This document shows positions 32,796 through 40,903 of a stretch of DNA of 45,208 nucleotides, one piece after another. The position numbers and the translations under genes are program-made. The notes under the pieces are model-generated. The model was not told where the DNA came from, made no database searches, and was given only the letters and a program-made list of their open reading frames with translations. The DNA is taken from NCBI GenBank assembly GCA_937911865.1, contig CALDSK010000247.1, positions 1-45,208 of the forward strand. The letters are read 5' to 3'. Every line of letters begins with the position of its first letter. Within the stretch, counting starts at the first letter, position 1. The stretch comes from an uncultured Synechococcus sp. (GTDB lineage Bacteria; Cyanobacteriota; Cyanobacteriia; Phormidesmidales; Phormidesmidaceae).

Positions 32796-33734
32796 ATGAC
32801 TCAACCTAACGAGACTCGCCCAGCGATGTATATCGATCCGCATATTCACATGACCGCCCGCACTACCTATGACTATATGGTGCTCAGAGAATACGGCGTA
32901 GTCGCTATTATTGAACCCTCGTTTTGGTTAGGCCAGCCTCGCACTAGCGCGGGCAGCTTCAAAGACTATTTCAGCAGCCTGGTAGGTTGGGAAAGGTTTC
33001 GAGCCGCACAGTTTGGCATTCGCCACTACTGCACAATTTCGCTAAATCCCAAAGAAGCCAACAATCCAGATATCGCTGATGAAGTCATGGATTTGCTACC
33101 CATGTTTGCCTGCAAAGAAGGCGTTGTAGCCGTAGGCGAAATTGGCTATGACGAAATGACAGAGGCCGAAGATAAATACTTTCGCCTGCAGCTAGAGCTG
33201 GCCAAAGAGATTGACAAGCCAGTGCTAGTACACACGCCCCACCGCAACAAAAAAGAGGGCACGTCTAAAAGCATGGACGTCTGTATAGAACACGGCGTAG
33301 ATCCCGCTAAAGTAATCATTGACCATGCCAATGAAGAAACAGCCAAAGAAGTGCTAGATAGAGGATTTTGGGCAGCGTTCTCAATTTATCCCAAAACAAA
33401 AATGGGGAACAAACGCATGGTCGAACTAGTCCGGCAGTATGGATGCGATCACATTATTGTTGACAGCGCGGCAGACTGGGGTCTAAGCGACCCGCTGGCC
33501 GTCCCCAAAACAGCTCAACTCATGGCTGAGATGGGCATTCCACAAGACCACATTCGTAAGGTTTGCTATGAGAATGCGCTAACAGCCTACGGCCAAAGCG
33601 GTGAAATGCAGGAAACCGATTGGACCAACCCGCCCGCAATCGATCAAAGACAGCTCTACGACGGCAACTCTGTTCTACGTGGACAACAACCCGTCACGAA
33701 TTCACAGCAGCTCTCTTCACTTCTAATCGAATAA
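32796..33734 (+). CDS. eboB: EboB, TatD-family metal-dependent hydrolase
   Basis: The 312-residue protein is a TIM-barrel amidohydrolase of the TatD group. Metal ligands are visible: His16 and His18 (DPHIHMT), Glu115 (GEIGYDE), His146 (VLVHTPHR), His177 (IIDHANE) and Asp223 (VDSAADWG). TatD proteins cut nucleic acids or other phosphoesters, but the EboB substrate is unknown. Its place between eboA and eboC identifies it. The C-terminal extension of about 30 residues is polar and variable. Confidence 0.92.
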   Translation: MTQPNETRPAMYIDPHIHMTARTTYDYMVLREYGVVAIIEPSFWLGQPRTSAGSFKDYFSSLVGWERFRAAQFGIRHYCTISLNPKEANNPDIADEVMDLLPMFACKEGVVAVGEIGYDEMTEAEDKYFRLQLELAKEIDKPVLVHTPHRNKKEGTSKSMDVCIEHGVDPAKVIIDHANEETAKEVLDRGFWAAFSIYPKTKMGNKRMVELVRQYGCDHIIVDSAADWGLSDPLAVPKTAQLMAEMGIPQDHIRKVCYENALTAYGQSGEMQETDWTNPPAIDQRQLYDGNSVLRGQQPVTNSQQLSSLLIE

Positions 33735-33735
33735 T

Positions 33736-33825
33736 CACACATTGAATAATCCACTGAGCGGTTAATAACTGAGCAGCTATTAATTGAGCAGTCACTAGCT
33801 GAGCAATTCATTAACAGTGAACCCA
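33736..33825 (+). repeat. Degenerate tandem repeats between eboB and eboC
   Basis: Several imperfect copies of a unit like TGAGCAGCTATTAAT (also GAGCGGTTAATAAC, GAGCAATTCATTAAC) fill the gap after the eboB stop. No hairpin strong enough for termination was seen. Confidence 0.6.
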
Positions 33826-33865
33826 CTCAAAGAAACCGACAGCTCAACGCGTCGCCGACTTAATC

Positions 33866-34789
33866 ATGATCGTCACATCCTCCAAAACATCTACGCTCAT
33901 CGCCTATCTACAGATGATGCGGCCTGCAAATATTCTGACGGCCTGGGCCGATATTCTTTTAGGCTACGCCGCCTCAGGCGCAGTCATTGTAAGCACAGTC
34001 AACAGCTTATCGACTGCTAGTTTAATTCCGCTAGGATGGCTGCTGCTTTCTACAACTGGGCTCTACGGCGGCGGCGTAGTGTTCAACGATGTGTTCGACG
34101 CTGAGCTAGACGCCAAAGAACGGCCAGAGCGCCCTATCCCTTCCGGCCGTTCTTCTAAGCAAGAGGCAATTGTTTTAGGCAGCGCTTTGCTGATTGTGGG
34201 CATCGTAGCAGCGGCTAACGTATCCACGCTCAGCGCAGCTTTAGCGACCTTCATTGCAGTCGCTGCGCTGAGCTACGATGCGATCGCCAAACACAATCCC
34301 TTTATAGGACCGCTCAATATGGGCCTATGCCGCGGTAGCAACCTACTCTTAGGTGTCAGCGCCGTGCCAATCATGGTCCAAAGCCACTGGTTTTTAGCGC
34401 TAATTCCAGTGGTCTACATCGCAGCAATTACCACCATTAGCCGAGGAGAAGTTCATGGCGGCAGCCGTTCTATAGGTCTGCTCGCCGTACTGATGCTAAG
34501 CCTGGTGATCGGCGGGCTGTTCGGGCTAGCGCTATTACCGACCTATAGCGGCTTAAATATGCTGCCCTTCGGCCTAATGTTCACAATCTTAATATTGCCA
34601 GAATTTATCCGCGCTGCGCTCACTCCCACAGCCGAGCAAATTCGGGGGGCGGTCAAAGCTGGCATCATTTGTTTAATTGTTCTAGATGCTGCGATCGCTG
34701 CTGGCTTTACCAACGAGATTTATGGCCTGGGCGTACTGGGCCTGCTCCCCATTTCTAAAGGGCTTGCCAAACTGTTCGCCGTAACCTGA
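33866..34789 (+). CDS. eboC: EboC, UbiA-family prenyltransferase
   Basis: The 307-residue inner-membrane protein has about eight helices and the first aspartate-rich motif of UbiA enzymes, NDVFDAELD at 74-82, followed by KERPERPIPSG. The second motif is weaker (SYDAIAKHNPF at about 138-148). UbiA enzymes attach prenyl chains to aromatic or other acceptors; the acceptor in ebo pathways is unknown. Residues 15-35 (LQMMRPANILTAWADILLG) are typical of the family. The ebo gene order supports the name. Confidence 0.93.
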   Translation: MIVTSSKTSTLIAYLQMMRPANILTAWADILLGYAASGAVIVSTVNSLSTASLIPLGWLLLSTTGLYGGGVVFNDVFDAELDAKERPERPIPSGRSSKQEAIVLGSALLIVGIVAAANVSTLSAALATFIAVAALSYDAIAKHNPFIGPLNMGLCRGSNLLLGVSAVPIMVQSHWFLALIPVVYIAAITTISRGEVHGGSRSIGLLAVLMLSLVIGGLFGLALLPTYSGLNMLPFGLMFTILILPEFIRAALTPTAEQIRGAVKAGIICLIVLDAAIAAGFTNEIYGLGVLGLLPISKGLAKLFAVT

Positions 34790-34892
34790 TAAAACAGAAA
34801 ACAAAAAGAGCAACTCTCATCTCATCTTTTAAATACGCTTTTAACCACACCTTCCCCTACCAACAAACGATCACATAAACGCTGTTGCTACC

Positions 34893-36089
34893 ATGACTTC
34901 TACGATAATCGCACCCCCAAAGCTCAAAACCATTCGGCAAGACTTTAGCGTACGTTTCACCTACGACGTGCATTTCACCGAGGGGCTATTCCACAGAAAC
35001 AACTCGCTGCTCTCTGACGTACTGACCCAAGCGAACACATCGTCCACCCAGGTGCTTCCTGTGGTTGACTCAGGCGTATTGCAGGCCTATCCACAGCTAA
35101 TTGAGCAAATAACCGCCTACGCAAAAGCCTACCCAGAAGCCATTACCCTCGCAGCAGATCCCATTGTTGTTCCCGGCGGTGAGCTTTCTAAACAGAGCGC
35201 CGAGTGGGTCGAGCAGCTTCAGGCAGCAGTCAATACAACAGCCATCTGCCGCCACTCATACATGATGGCTATTGGCGGTGGCGCTGTGCTAGACATGGCC
35301 GGATACGCAGCGGCCACAGCGCATAGAGGCATCCGGCTTATCCGAGTGCCCACCACCGTACTCGCACAAAATGATTCAGGGGTTGGCGTCAAAAACGGCA
35401 TTAACGCCTTCGACAAAAAGAACTTTTTAGGCACCTTTGCGCCACCCACACTGGTCTTTAACGACTTCGATTTTCTTAAGGCGCTGCCCGATCGCGATTG
35501 GCGCTCAGGAATTCCAGAAGCGGTCAAAGTCTCTTTGATCAAAGATGCAGACTTTTTTGGCTTCATTGAAGCAGCCGCCGAAGACTTAGCCAGGCGAGAT
35601 ATGCAAACAATGCAAACGCTCATATACCGCTGCGCTAAACACCATGTAGAACACATTGGAGGCTACGGCGATCCGTTTGAGAAAGGCTCATCGCGGCCGC
35701 TTGACTTTGGCCACTGGGCGGCTCACCGGCTAGAGCATCTTACCCACTATCGATTACGTCATGGTGAAGCGGTCGCCATCGGCATCGCCCTCGACAGTAC
35801 ATATTCTTATCTGCAAGGTCACCTAAGCGCTACAGCCTGCTGGCGCATCATCGACACCCTCAAAGCACTGGGCTTTGTGCTGTACGCACCTGAACTCAGT
35901 AACTATATCGACTATCCAGATCATCCAGACTCTATCTTCAAAGGTCTCAGCGAATTTAGAGAGCATTTAGGCGGCGAGCTGACTATTATGCTGCTCGACG
36001 CAATCGGCCACGGTTTCGAAGTGCACACCGTAGATTTTGAGCTATATGCACAGGCGATCGCACATCTACAGACCAGCGTCACCCAATGA
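34893..36089 (+). CDS. eboD: EboD, 3-dehydroquinate-synthase-like sugar-phosphate cyclase
   Basis: The 398-residue protein belongs to the DHQ synthase-like superfamily. The NAD site is GGGAVLDMAGYAA at 128-140; the active-site loop is PTTVLAQNDSGVGVKNGI at 153-170; likely Zn ligands are Glu209 (GIPEAVKVSLIKD), His274 (DFGHWAAHRLEH) and His290 (RHGEAVAIG). It is longer than AroB and has a different N-terminus, so it is more likely a specialised cyclase than the shikimate enzyme. Its product is not established. Its stop overlaps the eboE start (ATGA at 36086-36089). Confidence 0.92.
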   Translation: MTSTIIAPPKLKTIRQDFSVRFTYDVHFTEGLFHRNNSLLSDVLTQANTSSTQVLPVVDSGVLQAYPQLIEQITAYAKAYPEAITLAADPIVVPGGELSKQSAEWVEQLQAAVNTTAICRHSYMMAIGGGAVLDMAGYAAATAHRGIRLIRVPTTVLAQNDSGVGVKNGINAFDKKNFLGTFAPPTLVFNDFDFLKALPDRDWRSGIPEAVKVSLIKDADFFGFIEAAAEDLARRDMQTMQTLIYRCAKHHVEHIGGYGDPFEKGSSRPLDFGHWAAHRLEHLTHYRLRHGEAVAIGIALDSTYSYLQGHLSATACWRIIDTLKALGFVLYAPELSNYIDYPDHPDSIFKGLSEFREHLGGELTIMLLDAIGHGFEVHTVDFELYAQAIAHLQTSVTQ

Positions 36090-37315
36090 AACTCAACCAA
36101 CACCTACATCTCACCTACTGCTCCAACATTCACCCTGGTGAAACCTGGAGCCAGGTTCAAAAAAATCTGCAGACCTATCTACCCGCTCTCAAAAACCGAC
36201 TCTCTCCAAAAGACGCCTTTGGGATTGGCCTGCGACTATCAGATTTAGCCTCCCGAGAGCTGCTAAATCCAGAAGCATTAAACAATTTCAAACATTGGCT
36301 AGCCAAAGAAGACCTGTACGTCTTCACCATGAATGGCTTTCCCTACGGTGGCTTCCACAATCAAGTCGTAAAAGACCAGGTCTACGCACCTGACTGGTCA
36401 AAACCTGAGCGCCTAGACTATACGCTGCGCCTCACAAACATTCTCTCTGCGCTCTTGCCACCAGAGATAGAAGGCGGCATCTCCACCGTGCCCCTGTCTT
36501 ACAAACCATGGTGGACAGCCAATCAAGCCGCCTGCGACGACGTATTCTTACGCGCCTCACAGCAGCTGGCCGAGCTTACAGCTCACCTGATTGAGCTGAA
36601 TACAAACAAAGGCCAGCTAATCCACATCGATCTAGAACCAGAGCCAGATGGCCTGCTCGAAAACGCAACGGAAGTTATTACATACTTCAAGGACTGGCTG
36701 CTTCCGGTTGGGGGTGCCTGGCTAGTCAATAAGCTAAACATATCATCAGCGCAGGCAGAACAACACTTGCTAGATCACATTCAAGTTTGCTACGACACCT
36801 GTCACTTTGCTGTTGAGTACGAACAGCCTCAAACTGTTATTGAACAGTTTCAAGCTGCTGGCATCAAAATTGGGAAAGGACAGCTCAGCTCGGCGCTTAA
36901 GATTGAGCCACCAGAGGATCTTGAAAACCGAAAGTGGATGGCAGCTCAGCTAGAACCCTTTGCCGAATCCACTTACCTCCATCAGGTGATTGAGCAGAGT
37001 GCCGATAGCCAGCTGACAAGACACCGGGACCTACGGCAGGCTCTACCACACTTTTTAGAAAGCACCGCTAAAGAGTGGCGCACTCACTTTCACGTACCTA
37101 TCTTCATCGATCGCTATCAGGCTTTTCAATCAACCCAAACAGACATCACAGACTTCTTAAACGCTCTCGATGGCTATGCAGAGTGCCGTCATCTTGAAAT
37201 AGAGACCTACACGTGGGATGTCCTGCCACCTGATATGAAGCTCGACATGCTGACCTCCATTGAGCGCGAGTACACATGGGTTTTAGAAACGTTAGCAGCG
37301 GCTCCTCAGTCGTAA
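36086..37315 (+). CDS. eboE: EboE, xylose-isomerase-like TIM-barrel protein
   Basis: The 409-residue protein matches the EboE type: HLTYCSNIHPGETWSQV at the start, YVFTMNGFPYGGFH near 80, LIHIDLEPEPDGLLE near 188 and VCYDTCHFAVEYE near 238, where Glu, Asp and His could bind a metal as in xylose isomerase/endonuclease IV barrels. The substrate is unknown; a role on the cyclitol made by EboD is a reasonable guess. The start overlaps the eboD stop by 4 nt, so translation is coupled. Cytoplasmic by sequence. Confidence 0.92.
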   Translation: MKLNQHLHLTYCSNIHPGETWSQVQKNLQTYLPALKNRLSPKDAFGIGLRLSDLASRELLNPEALNNFKHWLAKEDLYVFTMNGFPYGGFHNQVVKDQVYAPDWSKPERLDYTLRLTNILSALLPPEIEGGISTVPLSYKPWWTANQAACDDVFLRASQQLAELTAHLIELNTNKGQLIHIDLEPEPDGLLENATEVITYFKDWLLPVGGAWLVNKLNISSAQAEQHLLDHIQVCYDTCHFAVEYEQPQTVIEQFQAAGIKIGKGQLSSALKIEPPEDLENRKWMAAQLEPFAESTYLHQVIEQSADSQLTRHRDLRQALPHFLESTAKEWRTHFHVPIFIDRYQAFQSTQTDITDFLNALDGYAECRHLEIETYTWDVLPPDMKLDMLTSIEREYTWVLETLAAAPQS

Positions 37316-37352
37316 ATTTACACCTCAAAAACTGCTGAAAAACTTACAAAAC

Positions 37353-38738
37353 ATGCAGAAAACTGTTGTTCTCAATGTTGTTGGTCTAACCCGAAATCTT
37401 ATCGGCGAGCATACACCCTGCTTATCTCAGTGGATGGAACAGGGCAAGCAGGTATCCGTCACGCCTGTTCTACCAGCCGTTACTTGCACAGTTCAATCAA
37501 CTTACTTAACAGGTAAGTATCCTAGCGAGCATGGCATAGTCGCCAACGGCTGGTACTTTCGCGACGATTGTGAAATCAAGTTTTGGCGACAGTCCAACAA
37601 ACTGGTACAAGCCCCGAAAGTATGGGATATGGCTAGGGCTATAGACCCAACATTTACCTGCGCCAATATGTTTTGGTGGTACAACATGTACTCCACGGCT
37701 GACTACGAGGTAACGCCCAGGCCGATGTATCCAGCAGACGGTCGCAAGCTACCCGATATCAACACCAAACCAGCAGAGCTCAGACCACAGTTACAAGAAA
37801 GCCTGGGACAGTTCCCCCTGTTTAAGTTTTGGGGACCTGTCACCTCAATTGAATCTAGCCGATGGATTGCCAAAAGTGCCAAATGGGTAGACGTCAAACA
37901 AGATCCAACCCTAACGCTGGTATACTTGCCTCATCTAGACTACTGCTGTCAAAAGATAGGCAATCATCCCGATAGTATCGCTGCCGATCTCACAGAGATC
38001 GATACAGTATGCGGCGACCTGATCGATTACTACGAGAGCAAGGGCGCACAGGTCATCATACTTTCTGAATACGGTATTCAGCCCGTTTCAAAACCGGTTC
38101 ATCTCAACCGTGTGCTGCGCCAGGAGGGGCTACTGGCATTTAGAGAAGAGCTAGGCAAAGAGCTATTAGACGCAGGTGCCAGTCAGGCTTTTGCCGTTGC
38201 AGATCATCAGTTGGCTCATATTTACATCAACAATCCAGCAGAAATTCCTCGAATCAAGGCGCTGTTAGAAAAAACTGATGGCGTTGCGCAAGTGCTAGAT
38301 AAATCAGGAAAACAAAAGTATCACCTCGACCACGAGCGCTCAGGTGAGCTAATTGTCATCGCAGAGCCAGACGCCTGGTTTACCTATTACTACTGGCTAG
38401 ACGAAAGTCGAGCCCCCGACTTTGCTCGAACTGTCGACATCCACCGCAAACCAGGATACGACCCTGCCGAAATGTTTATCAACCCAGATATCTCTTTAGT
38501 CAAGCCGAAAATTGCAGCGACACTACTGAAGAAGAAACTTGGATTTCGCACGCTAATGAGCTTCACGCCTCTCAGAGCAGACCTAGTCAAAGGATCGCAT
38601 GGGTGTCTGCCATCAGATAAAAACGAAGGTCCTCTGTTAATGTCTCGCCAACAGCAACATTTACCATCAGACAAAATTGCGGCGGTAGACGTTTGCGATA
38701 TTATCTTGAGCCATCTCTTTGCAGATAAAACAGAATAG
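37353..38738 (+). CDS. eboF: EboF, alkaline-phosphatase-superfamily phosphodiesterase/pyrophosphatase-like
   Basis: The 461-residue protein is of the nucleotide-pyrophosphatase/AP superfamily: nucleophile region PAVTCTVQSTYLTGKYPSEHGIVANGWYF (Thr within the TCTVQST stretch), LPHLDYCCQKIG with metal-ligand Asp, ILSEYGIQPV, and a late SHG (GSHGCLP). No signal peptide is seen, although the family often works outside the cytoplasm. It closes the eboA-F run, 37 nt after eboE. Short repeats (CTGAATCTGTTCGATCTCAATC-like) follow the stop. Confidence 0.92.
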   Translation: MQKTVVLNVVGLTRNLIGEHTPCLSQWMEQGKQVSVTPVLPAVTCTVQSTYLTGKYPSEHGIVANGWYFRDDCEIKFWRQSNKLVQAPKVWDMARAIDPTFTCANMFWWYNMYSTADYEVTPRPMYPADGRKLPDINTKPAELRPQLQESLGQFPLFKFWGPVTSIESSRWIAKSAKWVDVKQDPTLTLVYLPHLDYCCQKIGNHPDSIAADLTEIDTVCGDLIDYYESKGAQVIILSEYGIQPVSKPVHLNRVLRQEGLLAFREELGKELLDAGASQAFAVADHQLAHIYINNPAEIPRIKALLEKTDGVAQVLDKSGKQKYHLDHERSGELIVIAEPDAWFTYYYWLDESRAPDFARTVDIHRKPGYDPAEMFINPDISLVKPKIAATLLKKKLGFRTLMSFTPLRADLVKGSHGCLPSDKNEGPLLMSRQQQHLPSDKIAAVDVCDIILSHLFADKTE

Positions 38739-38789
38739 AGTTAGTCGGTCTGAATCTGTTCGATCTCAATCAGTTCATCTCAGCCACAA

Positions 38790-39269
38790 TTAGTCCGTCT
38801 CAATCGGCAGCTCAGCAGCTCTCCAAGCCCTCATATGTCCATTCAGCTGAATCACAGCTGAGAAACCAGCGTCTGTCAGTACTTTTTCAGCAGCTCGCGC
38901 CCGCGCGCCGCGTTCACAGTACACCACCACATTGCGGTGCTCAAACGGGCGTAGCGTATCTATTTGAGCAGCAACTTGGCGGTGATCGATGTTGATAGCC
39001 TGAGGAATATGCCCGGCAGCATATTCTTCAGCCGTACGCACATCCAATATCAAAGGCAGCGTAGTCGCGTCATCACTTGGCCCATCAGTTGGTATTATCT
39101 GCGCAGCTTTAATCTGTGTCGCTAAAGCCTCGACGGTCATTTGTGGCTGAGCCTCTACAGCGGTACAGGCCAATAGCTGAGTGCTCAAGCTAGCGATAAT
39201 TACGACGGTTGTAATAAGTTTGAATAGTCTCTTCTCCCAGACTGCTGGCAGAGTAGATAGGTAATTCAT
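38790..39269 (-). CDS. Rhodanese-domain lipoprotein
   Basis: The 159-residue protein has a basic start, a hydrophobic core (LITTVVIIASLSTQ) and a lipobox LLAC, so Cys35 should be lipidated and the protein exported. A single rhodanese domain follows (ILDVRTAEEYAAGHIPQAINI; active-site loop CERGARA with Cys118). Such periplasmic rhodaneses transfer sulfane sulfur or protect against cyanide or oxidants; the substrate is unknown. It is convergent with eboF (51-nt gap) and divergent from the ATPase gene. Confidence 0.92.
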   Translation of the reverse strand: MNYLSTLPAVWEKRLFKLITTVVIIASLSTQLLACTAVEAQPQMTVEALATQIKAAQIIPTDGPSDDATTLPLILDVRTAEEYAAGHIPQAINIDHRQVAAQIDTLRPFEHRNVVVYCERGARARAAEKVLTDAGFSAVIQLNGHMRAWRAAELPIETD

Positions 39270-39522
39270 AGGGCACTGGTTCCGTCAGGTGGGATACTCT
39301 AAAGCTCAGAGGCTTTAAATCGTATCTTTTAACCTTTTTACAACCACCTGCGATCGCAAGTGGTAGCAGCTTAGGTCTACATCTACGTTTACAATCTGGT
39401 ACTGTTTACAATCTAGTATCCCAAAAGCTAAAGGGCAAGATAGCTGATAAAAACAAACATCAGAAGAATGTTCATGGAATATACTGCTATATCTTCTCTC
39501 CACTAAAAAAACGAATTTGGAT
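39270..39522. other. Divergent intergenic region (rhodanese / AAA ATPase)
   Basis: About 250 bases with short near-repeats (TACAATCTGGTACTG and TACAATCTAGTATCC near 39390-39421). It should carry both promoters. No gene is supported here. Confidence 0.35.
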
Positions 39523-40839
39523 ATGACAACGGCGGCGGCTTCTAAATCAGATACTGGCATATCAGACACCGATAACTTAGATATTGAGCCGTTTCCTACC
39601 CACATAGAGCAATCAGACCCTACACGACTTGCACCGAGTAAGTCCTCCGACGGCAAGAAGCCTCAAACGCTGACCAGCGGCCATGATAGTAACGGTAGCC
39701 AAAGCTGGTATCAATTTCGCCCTACGGTCATGTCCCCTTCCTTGTTTGCTTATTGTGTAGGTGGCTGCCTTGCCTGGGATGATCCTAGCTATGTCGAAAG
39801 GTCAACAGATAAAATACTGATCGCTTGTTTAAAAAAGCAACAGTTCGCCTACGTATTAGGACCTAGACAAATCGGCAAATCGTCGCTGCGGGTTCATGTT
39901 CGCCACAAAATGGATCAGCAGGGCTATCGATGCGTAACCGTTCAGGCAACTCAGTTAAGCGCGTCCAAAAGCAACGCATCTGAAAGCAACTGGTGTAGTA
40001 GCCTAATGGCAACTATTTGTACAGACCTTCAGGCAAATGAGCTAGCTCTACTGTTAAGCTGGCTGCCTTCTACCGCTGACTTACCTCCAGTTGAACGGTT
40101 GAGCCGTTTTGTTGAAGAGTTCCTGGCAGAGGTGTTGTCAATAGCGCCAGTGGTTATCTTTATTGATGAAATTGAGGCCCTTACAAACGCTGCTTTTGAG
40201 ACCGAGTTATTCCAGTGGATAGCCAAGTGCTACGAGCTGCGTCAAACTCATACACTTTATCGAAATCTCAACTTTGTTGTCTTAGGTAGTGCGATCGCAG
40301 CCGATTTACCACAGCCAGGCTCACTATTTTCAGCCGGGTGCGAAATCTCACTGCCGCCGTTTCAACAGAGCGAAGCCTATGCTTTAAGTCCAGGATTACA
40401 GAATAAAGCACACTGGCCAACCGTCAGCCTAGACGCGATTGAGCAATGGACATATGGTCACCCCTTTTTAACGCAAAAGCTGTGTCACCTCATGTCTCAG
40501 CTGCTCGAAACTCTAGTGCATCCCGCCGCTATGCCGATGGTTCTTTCAACAGCAGGTGCAACGCAGTGGGTGGATAAAACAGTGCGATCGCACATTATCG
40601 AAGACTGGCAAACAAAAGACGACCCGGTTCATTTGAGAGCAATTAGCGATCGCATCAACCACTCTTTCAACCGAACAGCGCTGTTGAACCTGTATAAAAA
40701 AGTACTCAGCAAGAGTCGTGTTAATACAGATAACAGCTACATACAAGCAGAGCTAATACTGAGCGGACTCGTGATTGTTGAAAACGATCAGCTCAAAGTA
40801 GCCAACAAAATTTATCAACAAGTTTTCACACTGAAATAG
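39523..40839 (+). CDS. AAA_35-type ATPase, stand-alone
   Basis: The 438-residue protein (ATG at 39523; a TTG two codons earlier is possible) has an N-terminal polar region of about 65 residues and then an AAA-like domain of the cyanobacterial AAA_35 type: Walker A GPRQIGKSS (about 113-121), Walker B VVIFIDEIEAL (about 210-220), a sensor-1-like VVLGSA, and the later helical part with GHPFLTQKLCHLM. These ATPases are usually joined to WD40, CHASE2 or TIR modules and sit in STAND-like signalling proteins. Here there is no effector or sensor domain; it may act with a partner encoded elsewhere. Confidence 0.85.
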   Translation: MTTAAASKSDTGISDTDNLDIEPFPTHIEQSDPTRLAPSKSSDGKKPQTLTSGHDSNGSQSWYQFRPTVMSPSLFAYCVGGCLAWDDPSYVERSTDKILIACLKKQQFAYVLGPRQIGKSSLRVHVRHKMDQQGYRCVTVQATQLSASKSNASESNWCSSLMATICTDLQANELALLLSWLPSTADLPPVERLSRFVEEFLAEVLSIAPVVIFIDEIEALTNAAFETELFQWIAKCYELRQTHTLYRNLNFVVLGSAIAADLPQPGSLFSAGCEISLPPFQQSEAYALSPGLQNKAHWPTVSLDAIEQWTYGHPFLTQKLCHLMSQLLETLVHPAAMPMVLSTAGATQWVDKTVRSHIIEDWQTKDDPVHLRAISDRINHSFNRTALLNLYKKVLSKSRVNTDNSYIQAELILSGLVIVENDQLKVANKIYQQVFTLK

Positions 40840-40903
40840 CGCCCAATCGTTCAAAATCTTTAGTAGACGCTACGTTTAAGGAGATTTTTTACAAACAGAG
40901 CGT

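Noticed and set aside
34893..36089. EboD as the shikimate-pathway enzyme AroB
   Set aside because: It is longer, has a different N-terminus and lies in ebo gene order; a specialised cyclase fits better.
39315..39656. A 113-residue minus-strand reading frame overlapping the ATPase start
   Set aside because: No family resemblance; it overlaps the 5' end of the well-supported ATPase gene and has no ribosome-binding site.
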